From positions 1 to 6,803 of the forward strand of contig CAIMVB010000343.1 in assembly GCA_903844785.1 (NCBI GenBank): a stretch of 6,803 bases of DNA, given 5' to 3'. Position 1 is the first letter of the stretch; each line of letters opens with the position of its first letter. This document shows positions 1 through 5,750 of the stretch, one piece after another. The notes under the pieces are model-generated. The model saw only the letters and a list, made by a program, of their open reading frames with translations, was not told where the DNA came from and searched no databases. The DNA comes from an uncultured Rhodospirillales bacterium. GTDB lineage: Bacteria; Pseudomonadota; Alphaproteobacteria; Acetobacterales; Acetobacteraceae. The position numbers were made by a program, and so were the translations under genes.

Positions 1-166
1 CCGCCGCCTGATCCCAGGTACGCTCGCGCGAGGCCGTGGCATCAATGGCAAAGATCAGCCGCGCAATGGTGGCAGGCGAGGGCCGCAACGCCGGCACACG
101 CGCCGCCTGTTCCAAAAAGGCGGCCACGGCAGCGGAAGGGGCGCGCGGGGCTGGGGGTTTGCTCAT
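1..166 (-). CDS. VWA-domain-like protein, N-terminal fragment (3' end outside window)
   Basis: Reading leftward from an ATG at 166-164 gives 55 open codons up to the window edge. The first 35 residues are Ala/Pro-rich and include a short helical stretch (AAVAAFLEQAARVP). They are followed by a hydrophobic strand running into an Asp-containing loop, RLIFAIDATASRERTWDQAA (residues 36-55). This resembles the first beta-strand and metal-site loop of von Willebrand factor A-like proteins found in alphaproteobacteria, where the usual DxSxS of the MIDAS motif appears as DxTxS (D42, T44, S46). The role of this family is not established as far as I know, and I give no function. The gene lies 97 bp downstream of the methyltransferase on the same strand, with a GC-rich hairpin repeat between them. 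No good Shine-Dalgarno sequence precedes the ATG. Only the N-terminus is visible, so the family call rests on one motif. Confidence 0.6.
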   Translation of the reverse strand, partial: MSKPPAPRAPSAAVAAFLEQAARVPALRPSPATIARLIFAIDATASRERTWDQAA

Positions 167-206
167 GAGGCGGATGTGGGGGTGGAGCGAGCCGGTTAAA
201 GGCCAA

Positions 207-259
207 AGGGGGCTTTGCCCCCTGACCCCCACCGGGGTGGCCGTGCCACCCCGGACCCC
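207..259. repeat. GC-rich double-hairpin intergenic repeat, copy 1
   Basis: Two perfect inverted repeats sit side by side just past the methyltransferase stop codon. The first has 7-bp arms (207-213 and 217-223) around a TTT loop. The second has 10-bp arms (232-241 and 245-254) around CGT. The block CCCCCACCGGGGTGGC (226-241) recurs exactly, as its reverse complement, at 2075-2090. A second shared block, GGGCTTTGCCCCC (210-222), matches 2095-2107 in the same inverted sense. No T-run follows either hairpin on either strand, so a classical intrinsic terminator is not supported. A REP-like mRNA-stabilising or transcription-slowing role is possible. Similar GC-rich blocks are, from memory, common between genes in Acetobacteraceae. 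Confidence 0.7.
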
Positions 260-263
260 GCCG

Positions 264-1913
264 TCATTCAAAGAGACCGGCTTGGGAGGGGCGAGACGAA
301 CGTTCGCGGGGGGCAGCCCTGAAACCTTCGCCTCGGCCAATTGGGGGCAAACGCTCGGCATCATCATGCACACCGGCCATCAATTCGGCGATAGTCTTGA
401 CCATGATCTTGCGAAACTGGCCAAGCCCGGTTGAGGCGTAACCATGCGAAGCAGCTTCGCGCATCATGTCCCGCGTGGGGTCTGCCAGCGTGATCAGCAC
501 GCCACCCAAGGCACCTTCGCGCTGCACCGTGCCGGCCAAATCCCGCACATCGCGGACCGAGACATTCTCCCCGCCCTTTACGGAAATAATCACCCGATCC
601 AAATCGCCATCCTTCAGGCCGGTGCGGACCCAACGAATGCCATCAATGCCGCGATCCGCACCCTTCTTCTTGCCGCCCTGCGGCACAGCATCCAACAAGG
701 AAACCGCCCACCATTGGAATTGATGCTTGTCCCGCGCCGCCAAATCCCGCGCGGCAGACAAATCCCTCGGCGTGCCCAAGACCTCAAAGGCGATATTCGG
801 AAAGGCATCCTTCAGCCGACGCTCCACAAGCGATATGGCCAGATGCGTGACATCAATGCCGACCCATCGCCGCCCCAATTTTTCGGCAGCATGAACCGCC
901 GTGCCACAGCCGCAAAAAGGATCAACTACAATATCACCGGGATTGGAGGACGCATTGATGATGCGTTCCAAAAGCGTGAGGGGCTTTTGCGTCGGATAGC
1001 CGAGGCGTTCTGCATCGATCGCTTGCAACGGGCGGATACCCGTCCAAATGTCACCAATCTTTGGACCGAGTTGCTCGTTAAGATAGTGCTTGCGCGCGAT
1101 ACGGCCATCCGGCCGCTTCGGAAACGCAAGTCGTCCCTCTGAGTCAAGTTGTTTCATCAAATCTAGGCTGACGCGCCAGCCTTTCGCGGGAGGCAAAAAG
1201 CCCTTGTATTCGTACTTTAAATTCGGTCGCAAGTTAGGGCTGTCCAGCGGCGCCAGACGGTATGGACCACGCCCATCATTGTCATTCAGCGAAAACCGTC
1301 CCGTGTACTCGTCGGACATTTCAGAAAATTGCGAAGAAAAGGTGTACTTCTCGGATTTGCTGAAAAATAAAATTGTGTCGTGATTTCTTCCAAACCGATT
1401 CCTGACATCACCCTTGCCGACAGAGCGCTCCCAAATAATCTCATTGCGAAAATTCTCTGCCCCAAAAATCCCATCCAGCAGAATCTTCAAATAATGGCTC
1501 GCGGTGGGGTCGCAGTGCAGGTAGAGCGATCCGGTCGGTTTCAGGACGCGGTGCAATTCAATCAGCCGCACCGCCATCATCGCCAGATAGGCGGTCATGT
1601 CATTCTTGCCGAGGGCGGTAACAATGCCGCGCAGCAGGACGGAGGCGTCGGTATAGACACTCTGGGTCAGCACATCCTCATAGGCAGCGGCGGCGGCGTC
1701 GCCCCAGTGCCAGCTATCTTCGAAGGCTTCCAATTGGCTGTCGCTCATTTTGCCATCGGGGGCGCGAAACAACACGTTATAGGTAGCCGCAGAATTGAAG
1801 GGTGGGTCCAGGTAGATCAGGTCAATGCTCTCATCCGAGATCAGCGGCTTGCCATCCGCATCCCGCCCGCGCAGCACTGCCAGATTATCCCCGTAGAACA
1901 GCCTGTTCTTCAT
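264..1913 (-). CDS. Beta-class site-specific DNA methyltransferase (N4-cytosine or N6-adenine) fused to a C-terminal Mrr-like endonuclease domain
   Basis: The 549-residue product should transfer a methyl group from S-adenosylmethionine to an exocyclic amino group of a base in a specific DNA site. The catalytic motif IV, DPPF (36-39), comes first. PTQKP (307-311, motif X), the SAM-binding DPFCGCGT (331-338, motif I) and GID (352-354) follow near residue 350, which is the beta-class order. Residues about 160-300 should hold the target-recognition region. The C-terminal part (about 395-510) looks like an Mrr-type PD-(D/E)xK domain: FQWW (399-402), KGADRGIDG (417-425, D424), VIISVKGG (441-448, K446) and QREGALGGVLIT (464-475). 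The usual E/QxK is SxK here (S444), so cleavage activity is uncertain. A Ser/Arg-rich tail ends the protein. The ATG at 1913 follows AAAAGGG at a suitable distance. Bases 1261-1500 are much more AT-rich than the rest. No separate restriction or specificity gene is visible in the window. The target site cannot be read from the sequence. Confidence 0.9.
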   Translation of the reverse strand: MKNRLFYGDNLAVLRGRDADGKPLISDESIDLIYLDPPFNSAATYNVLFRAPDGKMSDSQLEAFEDSWHWGDAAAAAYEDVLTQSVYTDASVLLRGIVTALGKNDMTAYLAMMAVRLIELHRVLKPTGSLYLHCDPTASHYLKILLDGIFGAENFRNEIIWERSVGKGDVRNRFGRNHDTILFFSKSEKYTFSSQFSEMSDEYTGRFSLNDNDGRGPYRLAPLDSPNLRPNLKYEYKGFLPPAKGWRVSLDLMKQLDSEGRLAFPKRPDGRIARKHYLNEQLGPKIGDIWTGIRPLQAIDAERLGYPTQKPLTLLERIINASSNPGDIVVDPFCGCGTAVHAAEKLGRRWVGIDVTHLAISLVERRLKDAFPNIAFEVLGTPRDLSAARDLAARDKHQFQWWAVSLLDAVPQGGKKKGADRGIDGIRWVRTGLKDGDLDRVIISVKGGENVSVRDVRDLAGTVQREGALGGVLITLADPTRDMMREAASHGYASTGLGQFRKIMVKTIAELMAGVHDDAERLPPIGRGEGFRAAPRERSSRPSQAGLFE

Positions 1914-1934
1914 CGCCCTTTTCGCACGCAGCCT

Positions 1935-1949
1935 TGGTGTTTCACACCA
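1935..1949 (-). promoter_or_regulatory. 5'-leader hairpin of the methyltransferase transcript
   Basis: A perfect inverted repeat with 6-bp arms (TGGTGT at 1935-1940, ACACCA at 1944-1949) encloses a 3-nt loop. If transcription starts near 1950, as the proposed -10 box predicts, this hairpin would be the first structure in the mRNA. It could protect the 5' end or, as DNA, act as a small operator. It lies 22 bp upstream of the start codon and leaves the ribosome-binding site free. Confidence 0.4.
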
Positions 1950-1954
1950 TGCCC

Positions 1955-1983
1955 TAATTACATGCGATATGGCAATAATTACA
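1955..1983. repeat. Two direct repeats TAATTACA, 21 bp apart
   Basis: The octamer TAATTACA occurs at 1955-1962 and again at 1976-1983, so equivalent bases are 21 bp apart, two turns of B-DNA. One copy covers the proposed -10 box of the methyltransferase promoter, and the other lies next to and partly over the -35 box. The core TAATTA is itself palindromic. Phased repeats at this position are a common layout for a repressor or autoregulator site, but no regulator gene is visible here. Confidence 0.5.
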
Positions 1984-1986
1984 CAA
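1957..1986 (-). promoter_or_regulatory. Probable promoter of the methyltransferase gene
   Basis: On the minus strand TTGTGT (1986-1981) is separated by 18 bp from TGTAAT (1962-1957). The latter matches five of six bases of the sigma-70 -10 consensus, while the -35 is weaker. Predicted initiation near A1950 gives a leader of about 37 nt. The stretch 1950-1990 is clearly AT-rich against its surroundings, as expected of a promoter. It would uncouple the methyltransferase from maeB, which ends 209 bp upstream on the same strand. Confidence 0.5.
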
Positions 1987-2057
1987 AATGCGTGGCTGGT
2001 TCCGGGTTAACGGGTCTTGGTTTTGCGCGCAGCCACCACACCAACCCTGCGCGCGCC

Positions 2058-2107
2058 GCGGGCATCCGCCCGCAGCCACCCCGGTGGGGGCACCGGGGGC
2101 AAAGCCC
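2058..2107. repeat. GC-rich hairpin intergenic repeat, copy 2 (inverted relative to copy 1)
   Basis: This copy lies 15 bp beyond the maeB stop codon. It shares GCCACCCCGGTGGGGG (2075-2090) and GGGGGCAAAGCCC (2095-2107) with the copy at 207-259, as reverse complements. It also forms its own hairpins: 6-bp arms 2058-2063/2068-2073, and 8-bp arms CCCCGGTG (2079-2086) / CACCGGGG (2091-2098) around GGGG. No T-run follows on the minus strand, so it is not a textbook terminator, although it is well placed to end or slow maeB transcription. With copy 1 it brackets the methyltransferase gene. Confidence 0.65.
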
Positions 2108-2122
2108 ACGGCCTCCCCCGCT

Positions 2123-4396
2123 TCACCCCTTCCCATTCGCCTCGGCCACCGCCAGCGCGGTCAGGTTCAGAATCCCCCGCGCGGTCACGCTTGGCACCAG
2201 CACATGCACGGGCTTTTTCATGCCAAGCAGCAGCGGGCCCAATTGCAGCCCATCGGTGGCTGCCTTTGCCAGGTTGAAGGCGATATTGGCGGCATCGATG
2301 CCGGGCATGACCAGCAAATTTGCCGCCCCTGTCAGCCTGCCATCCGGCACCGCGCGGTCACGAATGGCCGGCACCAAAGCGGCATCGGCATGCATTTCGC
2401 CATCCACTTCCAAGGCTGGGTCGCGCGCCTGGATGAGCCTCAGCGCCTCACGCATCCGCCGCGCGGAAGGCGCGTGGGATGCACCGAAGGAAGAATGGGA
2501 AAGCAGAGCCACTTTCGGCTGCAAGCCAAAGCCGCGCACCTGTTCCGCGGCCAGTAGCGTCATTTCCGCAATCTGCGCGGCAGAGGGTTCCACGCAGAGG
2601 TGTGTGTCCACCACGAACATATGCTCGCCATTGCGGGTGATCAGCCCGGAAAGCGCGTAGACGCGCCCGACATCATCGCGCTTGCCGATGATATCCAGCA
2701 CGTGATGCCATTGATCCATCCAATCCTGTGTGCCACCACAAAGCGCGGCATCCACCAGCCCCGCTTCCAGCAATATCGAAGCCGCAACAGCAGTGCGCGT
2801 CGCCACACGCCGCCCAGCGGCATCCGGTGGCACGCCGCGCCGAGAAACCTTGCTGCGATACAAATCCACCAAGGGTCCAAACACTGATGTATCGCGTGAT
2901 GGGTCCAAAACCTTCACACTATTGCCCACCGACATGCGCAGGCCCAAAGCCTCACAGCGCGCGGCAATCACCTCGGCCCGGCCAATCAGATAGGGTTCGG
3001 CAATGCCCTCATCCAATACGCTTTGCACGGCGCGCAGCGTGCGTTCATCCTCACCTTCCGCATAGGCGATGCGGCGCGGGCGCTTACGCGCGGCTTCGAA
3101 CACCGGGCGCATGAGGTTGCCGGAACGAAAGACATTGCGTTCCAGCCGGCTGCGATAGGCGCTGAAATCCTCGATCGGGCGAGTCGCCACGCCGCTTGCC
3201 ATGGCGGCACGTGCCACGGCCGGCGCCACTTCCAGAATCAAGCGTGGATCAAAGGGTTTCGGGATGATGTAATCCGGCCCAAAGATCGGTGCCTGCCCGC
3301 CATAGGCTGCCGCGACCACTTCAGATGCTTCAACGCGCGCCAAGGCAGCGATGGCATCAGCGGCGGCGACCTTCATTTCTTCATTGATTGTTGTCGCGCC
3401 GACATCCAGCGCACCACGGAAAATGAAGGGGAAACACAAAACATTATTAACCTGATTGGGGTAATCCGTGCGCCCCGTTGCCACAATTGCATCGGGCCGC
3501 GCGGCGCGCACCGCTTCGGGCAGAATTTCCGGTTCAGGATTGGCCAGCGCCAGCACCAGGGGCTTCGGCGCCAGCAGCTTCAGCCATTCCGGTTTCAGTA
3601 CACGCGGCGCGGAAAGGCCAAGGAAGATATCAGCACCCGGCAGCGCATCTTGCAGGCTGCGCGCATTCGTCTCGATCGCCCATTTCGCCTTGTAGGGATC
3701 AAGATCATCGCGCCCGCGATGCACCACGCCGCCAATATCGCAAATCGTGACGTTTTCGCGCTTGAGGCCCATGGCCACCAGCAAATCAAGGCAAGCCAAT
3801 GCCGCCGCGCCTCCGCCAGTATTGACCAGGCGCACATCCTCAAGCCGCTTGCCTTGCAGCAAAAGCCCATTGCGCACCGCCGCGGCAACAATAATCGCCG
3901 TGCCATGCTGGTCATCATGGAAAACCGGGATGCGCATCCGTTCGCGCAGGCGGCGTTCAACTTCAAAACATTCCGGCGCCTTGATGTCTTCCAGGTTGAT
4001 CGCGCCGAAGGAAGGCTCCAGCGCGGCGATCACCTCAATCAGCTTGTCGGGGTCGCGTTCGTCGATTTCGATATCAATCGAATCAATGCCGGCGAATTTC
4101 TGAAACAGAACCGCCTTGCCTTCCATCACCGGCTTGGACGCCAGCGCGCCAATGGCGCCAAGGCCCAGTACGGCGGTGCCATTGGAAATCACTGCCACCA
4201 GATTGCCGCGCGCCGTATAGTCAAAGGCAGCGCGCGGGTCGGCTGCTATCGCTTCACAGGCGGCGGCCACGCCGGGGGAATAGGCCAGGCCAAGGTCGCG
4301 CTGGGTTTCCATCCGCTTGGTCGGCGTGATGGAAAGCTTCCCGGGGCGGGGCAGCCGGTGGTAATCCAGCGCGGCTTTGCGGAAATCATCATCCAT
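2123..4396 (-). CDS. maeB: Malic enzyme with C-terminal phosphotransacetylase-like domain (MaeB type, probably NADP-dependent)
   Basis: The 757-residue enzyme oxidatively decarboxylates malate to pyruvate and CO2, giving NAD(P)H in the cytoplasm for biosynthesis and gluconeogenic carbon flow. The malic N-terminal domain (about 1-165) carries YSPGVA (39-44, catalytic Tyr39), [14 protein letters not shown] (92-105, catalytic Lys94), the LED acidic pair (E135, D136) and FHDDQHGTA (159-167, metal ligands). The nucleotide-binding domain (about 170-425) has VNTGGGAAA (191-199), LANPEPEI (284-291) and [20 protein letters not shown] (312-331). Residues about 430-750 are the phosphotransacetylase-like domain, which in the studied MaeB family serves allosteric control (acetyl-CoA) and oligomerisation rather than acetyl transfer. 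Length matches E. coli MaeB (759). I chose ATG 4396, with AAGG 8 nt upstream, because the longer reading from 4486 runs through the tRNA-Leu gene. NADP rather than NAD preference is inferred; rhizobial NAD enzymes share the architecture. Confidence 0.95.
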   Translation of the reverse strand: MDDDFRKAALDYHRLPRPGKLSITPTKRMETQRDLGLAYSPGVAAACEAIAADPRAAFDYTARGNLVAVISNGTAVLGLGAIGALASKPVMEGKAVLFQKFAGIDSIDIEIDERDPDKLIEVIAALEPSFGAINLEDIKAPECFEVERRLRERMRIPVFHDDQHGTAIIVAAAVRNGLLLQGKRLEDVRLVNTGGGAAALACLDLLVAMGLKRENVTICDIGGVVHRGRDDLDPYKAKWAIETNARSLQDALPGADIFLGLSAPRVLKPEWLKLLAPKPLVLALANPEPEILPEAVRAARPDAIVATGRTDYPNQVNNVLCFPFIFRGALDVGATTINEEMKVAAADAIAALARVEASEVVAAAYGGQAPIFGPDYIIPKPFDPRLILEVAPAVARAAMASGVATRPIEDFSAYRSRLERNVFRSGNLMRPVFEAARKRPRRIAYAEGEDERTLRAVQSVLDEGIAEPYLIGRAEVIAARCEALGLRMSVGNSVKVLDPSRDTSVFGPLVDLYRSKVSRRGVPPDAAGRRVATRTAVAASILLEAGLVDAALCGGTQDWMDQWHHVLDIIGKRDDVGRVYALSGLITRNGEHMFVVDTHLCVEPSAAQIAEMTLLAAEQVRGFGLQPKVALLSHSSFGASHAPSARRMREALRLIQARDPALEVDGEMHADAALVPAIRDRAVPDGRLTGAANLLVMPGIDAANIAFNLAKAATDGLQLGPLLLGMKKPVHVLVPSVTARGILNLTALAVAEANGKG

Positions 4397-4417
4397 GAGG
4401 GCTACCTTACCCGGCGA

Positions 4418-4431
4418 CACCCGAAAGGGTG
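4418..4431 (-). promoter_or_regulatory. Small hairpin between tRNA-Leu and maeB
   Basis: CACCC (4418-4422) and GGGTG (4427-4431) are perfect inverted repeats around 4 nt. The hairpin begins 6 nt after the tRNA CCA end and 22 nt before the maeB start. No U-run follows, so it is a poor terminator. It may mark the processing boundary or be incidental. It leaves the maeB Shine-Dalgarno AAGG unpaired. Confidence 0.35.
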
Positions 4432-4436
4432 AAATT

Positions 4437-4522
4437 TGGTGCGGCCAAGAAGATTCGAACTTCCACGGGGTTTCCCCCACCAGCACCTCAAGCTGGCGCG
4501 TCTACCATTCCGCCATGGCCGC
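4437..4522 (-). tRNA. tRNA-Leu, anticodon GAG
   Basis: The 86-nt minus-strand gene includes an encoded CCA (4439-4437). Acceptor arms GCGGCCA (4522-4516) and TGGCCGC (4447-4441) pair perfectly, with A as discriminator base. The D stem is GCG/CGC. The anticodon stem CCAGC/GCTGG encloses the loop TTGAGGT, giving anticodon GAG, which reads CUC and CUU leucine codons. A long variable arm (GGGG-GAAA-CCCC) is typical of class II tRNAs. The T arm is GGAAG / TTCGAAT / CTTCT, with one G-U pair. maeB begins 40 bp downstream on the same strand. No integrase gene or duplicated 3' end suggests use as an attachment site. Confidence 0.95.
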
Positions 4523-4542
4523 AAACCAGGTAGAAGGCGGGC

Positions 4543-4571
4543 GCTATAGCCGATGAATGCGCCCCTATCAA
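4543..4571 (-). promoter_or_regulatory. Probable promoter of tRNA-Leu, overlapping the lipB start
   Basis: On the minus strand TTGATA (4571-4566, five of six to the -35 consensus) lies exactly 17 bp from TATAGC (4548-4543, four of six to the -10). Initiation near 4536 would leave a leader of about 14 nt before the mature tRNA 5' end at 4522. GC-rich sequence follows the -10, as is common in growth-rate and stringently controlled stable-RNA promoters. The lipB start codon (4553) and first six codons lie inside this promoter. Confidence 0.5.
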
Positions 4572-5215
4572 CGCCCGCCCTTGAATGGGAAACCCTGCCG
4601 GGCCTCACCCCCTATGCCGAGACGCTTTCCCGCATGGAAGCGCGGGCGGGGGCGATTCGCGCCGATGCGGCGCCGGAAGCCGTCTGGCTGGTGGAACATC
4701 CGCCCAGCTACACCGCTGGCACTTCCGCCCGACCTCAGGATTTGCGCGATGCCCGCTTTCCCGTGTTTGAAGCGGGGCGGGGCGGGCAATGGACCTATCA
4801 CGGGCCAGGCCAGCGCACCGGCTATGTGCTGCTGGATTTGCAGCACCCCCATGGCACCATCCCGCCGCGCGATATCCGCGCCTTTGTGGCCGGGCTGGAG
4901 GAATGGCTGATCCTGACGCTGGCCCATTTTGGCGTACAGGGCGAAAGGCGCGAAGGCCGCGTTGGCATTTGGGTCGAGGACAAGGCAACAGGGCAGGAGG
5001 CCAAGATCGGCGCAATTGGGGTGCGCGTCACGCGCTGGGTTTCCTGGCATGGCGTGGCGCTGAATGTGGCGCCCGATCTTGGCCATTTCGGCGGCATTGT
5101 GCCCTGCGGGATAGCGGAGCATGGCGTGACCAGCCTGCACGCGCTGGGCATCCCGGCCAGCATGGCGGAACTGGATCAGGCGCTGCGTAATTGTTGGGCC
5201 AAGGTTTTCGGCTGA
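4553..5215 (+). CDS. lipB: Octanoyl-[acyl-carrier-protein]:protein N-octanoyltransferase
   Basis: LipB moves the octanoyl group made in fatty acid synthesis from acyl carrier protein to a lysine of lipoyl domains (pyruvate and 2-oxoglutarate dehydrogenase E2, glycine cleavage H protein). LipA then inserts sulfur. It is cytoplasmic. The 220-residue product has [10 protein letters not shown] (47-56), the [12 protein letters not shown] signature (76-87), the catalytic-lysine segment [10 protein letters not shown] (150-159, K151) and [16 protein letters not shown] (180-195) with the acyl-carrying C185. The length is normal for the family. The start ATG is 30 bp from the divergent tRNA-Leu. The nearest Shine-Dalgarno-like sequence, AGAAGG (4532-4537), is 15 nt away, longer than usual, so initiation may be weak. 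No promoter is evident; one would have to lie within the tRNA gene. rpiB follows after 67 bp on the same strand. Confidence 0.95.
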   Translation: MNAPLSTPALEWETLPGLTPYAETLSRMEARAGAIRADAAPEAVWLVEHPPSYTAGTSARPQDLRDARFPVFEAGRGGQWTYHGPGQRTGYVLLDLQHPHGTIPPRDIRAFVAGLEEWLILTLAHFGVQGERREGRVGIWVEDKATGQEAKIGAIGVRVTRWVSWHGVALNVAPDLGHFGGIVPCGIAEHGVTSLHALGIPASMAELDQALRNCWAKVFG

Positions 5216-5242
5216 CCTGCCGGGCTGCAAATCGCTCCAGTT

Positions 5243-5274
5243 TCCGTTAAAGCGACTTCTCCCGGCTAACGGAG
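5243..5274 (+). promoter_or_regulatory. Inverted repeat covering the rpiB ribosome-binding site
   Basis: TCCGTTA (5243-5249) and TAACGGA (5267-5273) are perfect 7-bp inverted repeats with a 17-nt spacer, and a T-G wobble (5242/5274) can extend the stem. The 3' arm includes most of GGAG (5271-5274), the Shine-Dalgarno sequence 8 nt before the rpiB ATG. CTCC at 5259-5262 could pair with the same GGAG instead. The RNA could therefore hide the ribosome-binding site unless opened by a ligand, protein or ribosomes arriving from lipB. As DNA it could equally be an operator. Confidence 0.4.
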
Positions 5275-5282
5275 TCTCGCCC

Positions 5283-5750
5283 ATGCCCATCCCCATCGCG
5301 TCCGACCATGCCGGCCTGCCGCTGAAACAGGCGCTGATCGCCGCCCTGCAAGCCGAGGGGCTAAGCTTTGACGATCTCGGCACCCATGGCCCCGAATCGG
5401 TGGATTACCCGGATTTCGCCCATGCGGTTTGCGACCGGGTGGCGGGCAGTGACGGCTTCGGCATTCTGGTCTGCGGCACCGGGATTGGCATGGCCATCGC
5501 CGCCAATCGCCACCCCGGCATTCGCGCGGCCGTGCTCCATAACGCGACCGAAGCGCGGCTGACCCGCGCCCACAACAATGCCAATATCGCCTGCCTCGGC
5601 GCCCGCACAATGGGGATTGAGGTTGCGCTGGATGCCATCCGCGCCTTTCTGGCCTCACCTTTTGAAGGTGGGCGGCATGTAGGGCGGGTACAAAAACTCA
5701 ATCCGGCGCTTGCCAAGCAGGGTGCCACGGGCGCAAAAACAACGCCATGA
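5283..5750 (+). CDS. rpiB: Ribose-5-phosphate isomerase B
   Basis: RpiB interconverts ribose 5-phosphate and ribulose 5-phosphate in the non-oxidative pentose phosphate pathway, in the cytoplasm. The 155-residue protein carries the RpiB/LacAB signatures: SDHAG (7-11, Asp8 and His9), the loop [21 protein letters not shown] (63-83) with catalytic Cys64, and [15 protein letters not shown] (95-109) with His97 and Asn98/Asn99 near the sugar phosphate. [13 protein letters not shown] (127-139) is the usual C-terminal block. The last 13 or so residues are an Ala/Lys-rich tail beyond the common core. The start is well supported by GGAG 8 nt upstream. The stop TGA overlaps the glyA ATG as ATGA, so the two genes are probably co-translated. 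LacA/LacB isomerases and 3-keto-sugar isomerases share the fold, but a lone copy next to glyA, an arrangement I recall from alphaproteobacteria, favours RpiB. Confidence 0.93.
   Translation: MPIPIASDHAGLPLKQALIAALQAEGLSFDDLGTHGPESVDYPDFAHAVCDRVAGSDGFGILVCGTGIGMAIAANRHPGIRAAVLHNATEARLTRAHNNANIACLGARTMGIEVALDAIRAFLASPFEGGRHVGRVQKLNPALAKQGATGAKTTP

Noticed and set aside
207..254. Intrinsic terminator for the methyltransferase gene.
   Set aside because: The stems are strong but neither strand has a T-run after them, so only an unspecific hairpin repeat can be supported.
36..434. 132-codon plus-strand frame over the VWA start, hairpin repeat and methyltransferase 3' end.
   Set aside because: The composition is low-complexity Gly/Ala/Arg, it reads through the hairpin repeat, and it overlaps two better-supported genes.
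264..1913. Cell-cycle methyltransferase CcrM (GANTC) as identity of the methyltransferase.
   Set aside because: CcrM is about 350-370 residues with a different C-terminal domain. This protein is 549 residues with a different N-terminal insertion and an Mrr-like C-terminus.
1380..2660. 426-codon open frame on the plus strand crossing the methyltransferase, the gap and the maeB end.
   Set aside because: It spans two well-supported minus-strand genes and an intergenic promoter and repeat, has low-complexity Pro/Arg/Ser composition and no family resemblance.
3023..4432. 469-codon open frame on the plus strand opposite maeB.
   Set aside because: It is a long antisense frame typical of GC-rich coding DNA. 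Its product is rich in His, Arg and Gln with no recognisable motif, and it covers conserved maeB sequence.
4397..4486. A 30-residue N-terminal extension of the malic enzyme starting at 4486.
   Set aside because: It reads through the T arm, variable arm and acceptor end of tRNA-Leu(GAG). The ATG at 4396 has a Shine-Dalgarno and matches the usual MaeB N-terminus and length.
4437..4522. tRNA-Leu 3' end as an attachment site for an integrated element carrying the methyltransferase.
   Set aside because: No repeat of the tRNA 3' end and no integrase are visible, and maeB, a housekeeping gene, lies between the tRNA and the methyltransferase.
4568..5383. 271-codon minus-strand frame opposite lipB and rpiB.
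   Set aside because: It is an antisense shadow of two clear enzyme genes with no recognisable domain.
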